Part shown: one piece after another, positions 62,682 to 64,000 of the stretch
Numbering within the stretch: the first letter of the stretch is position 1
How the letters are laid out: every line of letters begins with the position of its first letter
Assembly: GCF_007096885.1 (NCBI RefSeq)
Contig: NZ_VJNO01000027.1
Coordinates: forward strand, 1 to 64,000
DNA length: 64,000 nt
Direction of reading: 5' to 3'
Origin: Streptomyces sp. 130
Lineage (GTDB): Bacteria > Actinomycetota > Actinomycetes > Streptomycetales > Streptomycetaceae
Translations under genes and position numbers: made by a program
The notes under the pieces: model-generated
The model's database searches: none
Told to the model about the DNA's origin: nothing
Seen by the model: only the letters and a program-made list of their open reading frames with translations

Positions 62682-63310
62682 TGGCCGCCCGCATCGACCA
62701 CCTCGTCACCTCCGGCACCTTCGCCCTCGACGGCGGCGAGTGGGACGTCGACAACAACGTCTGGATCGTCGGCGACGACACCGAGGCCGTCGTCATCGAC
62801 GCCGCCCACGACGCCGCCGCCATCGAGGAAGCCCTCGGCGGCCGTACGCTGCGCGCCATCATCTGCACCCACGCGCACAACGACCACATCGACGCCGCCC
62901 CCGCGCTCGCCGACGCCACCGGCGCGCCGATTCTCCTCCACCCGGACGACCTGCCGCTGTGGAAGCAGACCCACCCGGACCGGGCCCCGAACGGCGAACT
63001 GGCCGACGGCCAGCAGATCACCGTGGCCGGCACCACGCTGACCGTCCTGCACACCCCGGGCCACGCCCCCGGCGCGGTCTGCCTGTACGCCCCCGAGCTG
63101 GCCACGGTCTTCACCGGGGACACGCTCTTCCAGGGCGGGCCCGGCGCCACCGGCCGGTCCTTCTCGTCCTTCCCGGTGATCGTGGACTCCATCCGGGACC
63201 GGCTGCTCACCCTGGACCCGGCGACCGAGGTGCGCACCGGCCACGGCGACTCCACCACCATCGGCGCGGAGGCCCCGCACCTGGACGAGTGGATCGCGAG
63301 GGGCCACTGA
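62681..63310 (+). CDS. Metallo-beta-lactamase-fold hydrolase coupled to mscR
   Basis: Hydrolase of 209 residues with the MBL signature THAHNDHIDA (HxHxDH), a following LHTPGHAPG, FTGDTLFQGG and RTGHGDSTT that complete the dinuclear metal site. Its translation is coupled to mscR. In actinobacteria this pairing suggests hydrolysis of S-formylmycothiol to formate and mycothiol (a glyoxalase II-like step), which is inferred from context. A convergent pseudouridine synthase gene follows. Confidence 0.9.
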   Translation: MAARIDHLVTSGTFALDGGEWDVDNNVWIVGDDTEAVVIDAAHDAAAIEEALGGRTLRAIICTHAHNDHIDAAPALADATGAPILLHPDDLPLWKQTHPDRAPNGELADGQQITVAGTTLTVLHTPGHAPGAVCLYAPELATVFTGDTLFQGGPGATGRSFSSFPVIVDSIRDRLLTLDPATEVRTGHGDSTTIGAEAPHLDEWIARGH

Positions 63311-63316
63311 AGGGTT

Positions 63317-64000
63317 CTACCGACCCGGCCACGCGGAGAGCCGCAGCCCGCTCTCGAAGCGGCGCGGCTCTCCCGTGACCGGATCGGTGAACTCCAGCAC
63401 CCGGGCCAGCAGTTGCAACGGACGCGAGAAGTCACCGGGTGCCGGGTCCGGCTCGGTGACCGGGTACACCGGATCGTTGACGAGCGGCAGCCCCAGGCTG
63501 TTCATGTGCACCCGCAGCTGGTGCGTGCGCCCGGTGGCGGGCAGCAGCCGGTAACGGCCGAGCCCGTCCCGGTGGTCCAGCAGCCCGATCCGGCTCTCGC
63601 TGTTCGGCTCGCCGGGCTCCTCCCGCGCCGCGAGCACCCCGCGCTCCTTCACGATGCGGCTGCGCACCGTACGCGGCAGGACGAGCCCGGAATCGTACGG
63701 GGCCACCGCCTCGTACTCCTTGCGCACCAGCCGGTCCCGGAACAGCGTCTGGTACGCCCCGCGCTCCCCGGGCCGCACCACGAACAGCACCAGCCCCGCC
63801 GTCAGCCGGTCCAGCCGGTGCGCGGGCTGCAGCTCCGGCAGGCCCAGATCGCGGCGGAGCCGGGCCACCGCCGTCTCCGTGATGTGCCGGCCACGCGGCA
63901 TGGTCGCCAGGAAGTGCGGCTTGTCCGCGACCACCAGATGCGCGTCGCGGTACACCACCCCCACCGGGAACGGCACCGGCTCCTCCGGCGCGAAGTCGCG
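63317..64000 (-). CDS. RluA-type pseudouridine synthase, 5' end cut by window edge
   Basis: RNA-modifying enzyme of which 228 codons are visible. The N-terminus lies beyond the right edge. Motifs: RDAHLVVADKPHFLATMPRGRHITETAVARLRRDLGL; the catalytic loop PAHRLDRLTAGLVLF with its Asp; VRKEYEAVAP; LPATGRTHQLRVHMNSLGLPLVNDPVYP. The frame stays open to the edge (RDFAPEEPVPFPVG). A GTG at 63976 preceded by GGAGGAG could mimic a start, but related proteins have an upstream RNA-binding part, so I treat it as partial. The RNA target is unknown. Confidence 0.85.
   Translation of the reverse strand, partial: RDFAPEEPVPFPVGVVYRDAHLVVADKPHFLATMPRGRHITETAVARLRRDLGLPELQPAHRLDRLTAGLVLFVVRPGERGAYQTLFRDRLVRKEYEAVAPYDSGLVLPRTVRSRIVKERGVLAAREEPGEPNSESRIGLLDHRDGLGRYRLLPATGRTHQLRVHMNSLGLPLVNDPVYPVTEPDPAPGDFSRPLQLLARVLEFTDPVTGEPRRFESGLRLSAWPGR

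Noticed and set aside
1..64000. Genomic island, prophage or integrative element
   Set aside because: GC content and gene types are uniform. No integrase, tRNA-linked attachment repeats or phage structural genes were seen; only the small MITE-like element looks mobile.

Overview
The window is about 72% GC. It has GTG starts, purine-rich ribosome sites, several apparently leaderless starts, mycothiol chemistry (MscR), secreted streptogrisin and prokaryotic phospholipase A2, a SepF-like division protein and a DnaE2/ImuB-like cassette. Together these point to the conserved chromosomal core of a Streptomyces or a very close relative. I see no phage genes, plasmid genes, rRNA, tRNA, CRISPR array or antibiotic gene cluster.

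Layout. 1-9.5 kb: PAP2 phosphatase (cut by the edge), DHA2 exporter, glutaryl-CoA-dehydrogenase-like enzyme, SepF-like protein, a DUF5685 protein with a cysteine-rich tail, DUF1684, and secreted streptogrisin and phospholipase A2 facing each other across a strong terminator. 9.5-17 kb: DUF3533 membrane protein, then an SOS cassette (LexA box, dnaE2, ImuB-like polymerase lacking its catalytic acids), a 29-bp minisatellite, and a methyltransferase-Nudix-VOC fusion. 17-24.5 kb: DUF402, double GNAT, two GntR regulators, SGNH esterase, TetR, an orphan type ISP specificity-domain protein, and homogentisate dioxygenase. 24.6-29 kb: a three-gene envelope operon (NosD-like beta-helix membrane protein, cupredoxin-like lipoprotein, ten-helix membrane protein) of unknown role. 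29-38 kb: MsiK-like ATPase, then acyl-CoA and alcohol/aldehyde catabolism with two TetR circuits, and SoxR. 38.9-49.7 kb: penicillin-acylase-like enzyme, NamZ-type muramidase, then an SDR / acyl-CoA ligase / TetR operon and an ACAD10/11-like dehydrogenase plus kinase operon. 49.8-64 kb: glucarate dehydratase, membrane and Nudix genes, FAD dehydrogenase, FUSC exporter, a MITE-like element, a decayed cytochrome b gene, gluconate genes gntP-gntK/gntR, mycothiol-dependent formaldehyde oxidation, and an RluA-type pseudouridine synthase cut by the right edge.

How the genes work together. The most useful result comes from comparing promoters. Three different palindromes recur, each near its own TetR gene. 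An AAACTARCAGYGYTAGTTT site lies before the GCDH-like gene (3.1 kb), the aldehyde/alcohol dehydrogenase pair (31.3 kb) and the TetR/acyl-CoA dehydrogenase divergence (34.6 kb). CTAAGCGCTTGCTCAG lies before a TetR gene and a MaoC hydratase gene. A 17-bp identical ACGACATACCGACTGGT lies before the SDR-ligase-TetR operon and the ACAD-kinase operon. The last regulon matches, by enzyme type, the phosphorylation-dependent 4-hydroxyacid (levulinate-type) degradation route. All functions are inferred from reading the sequence; no database search was run.
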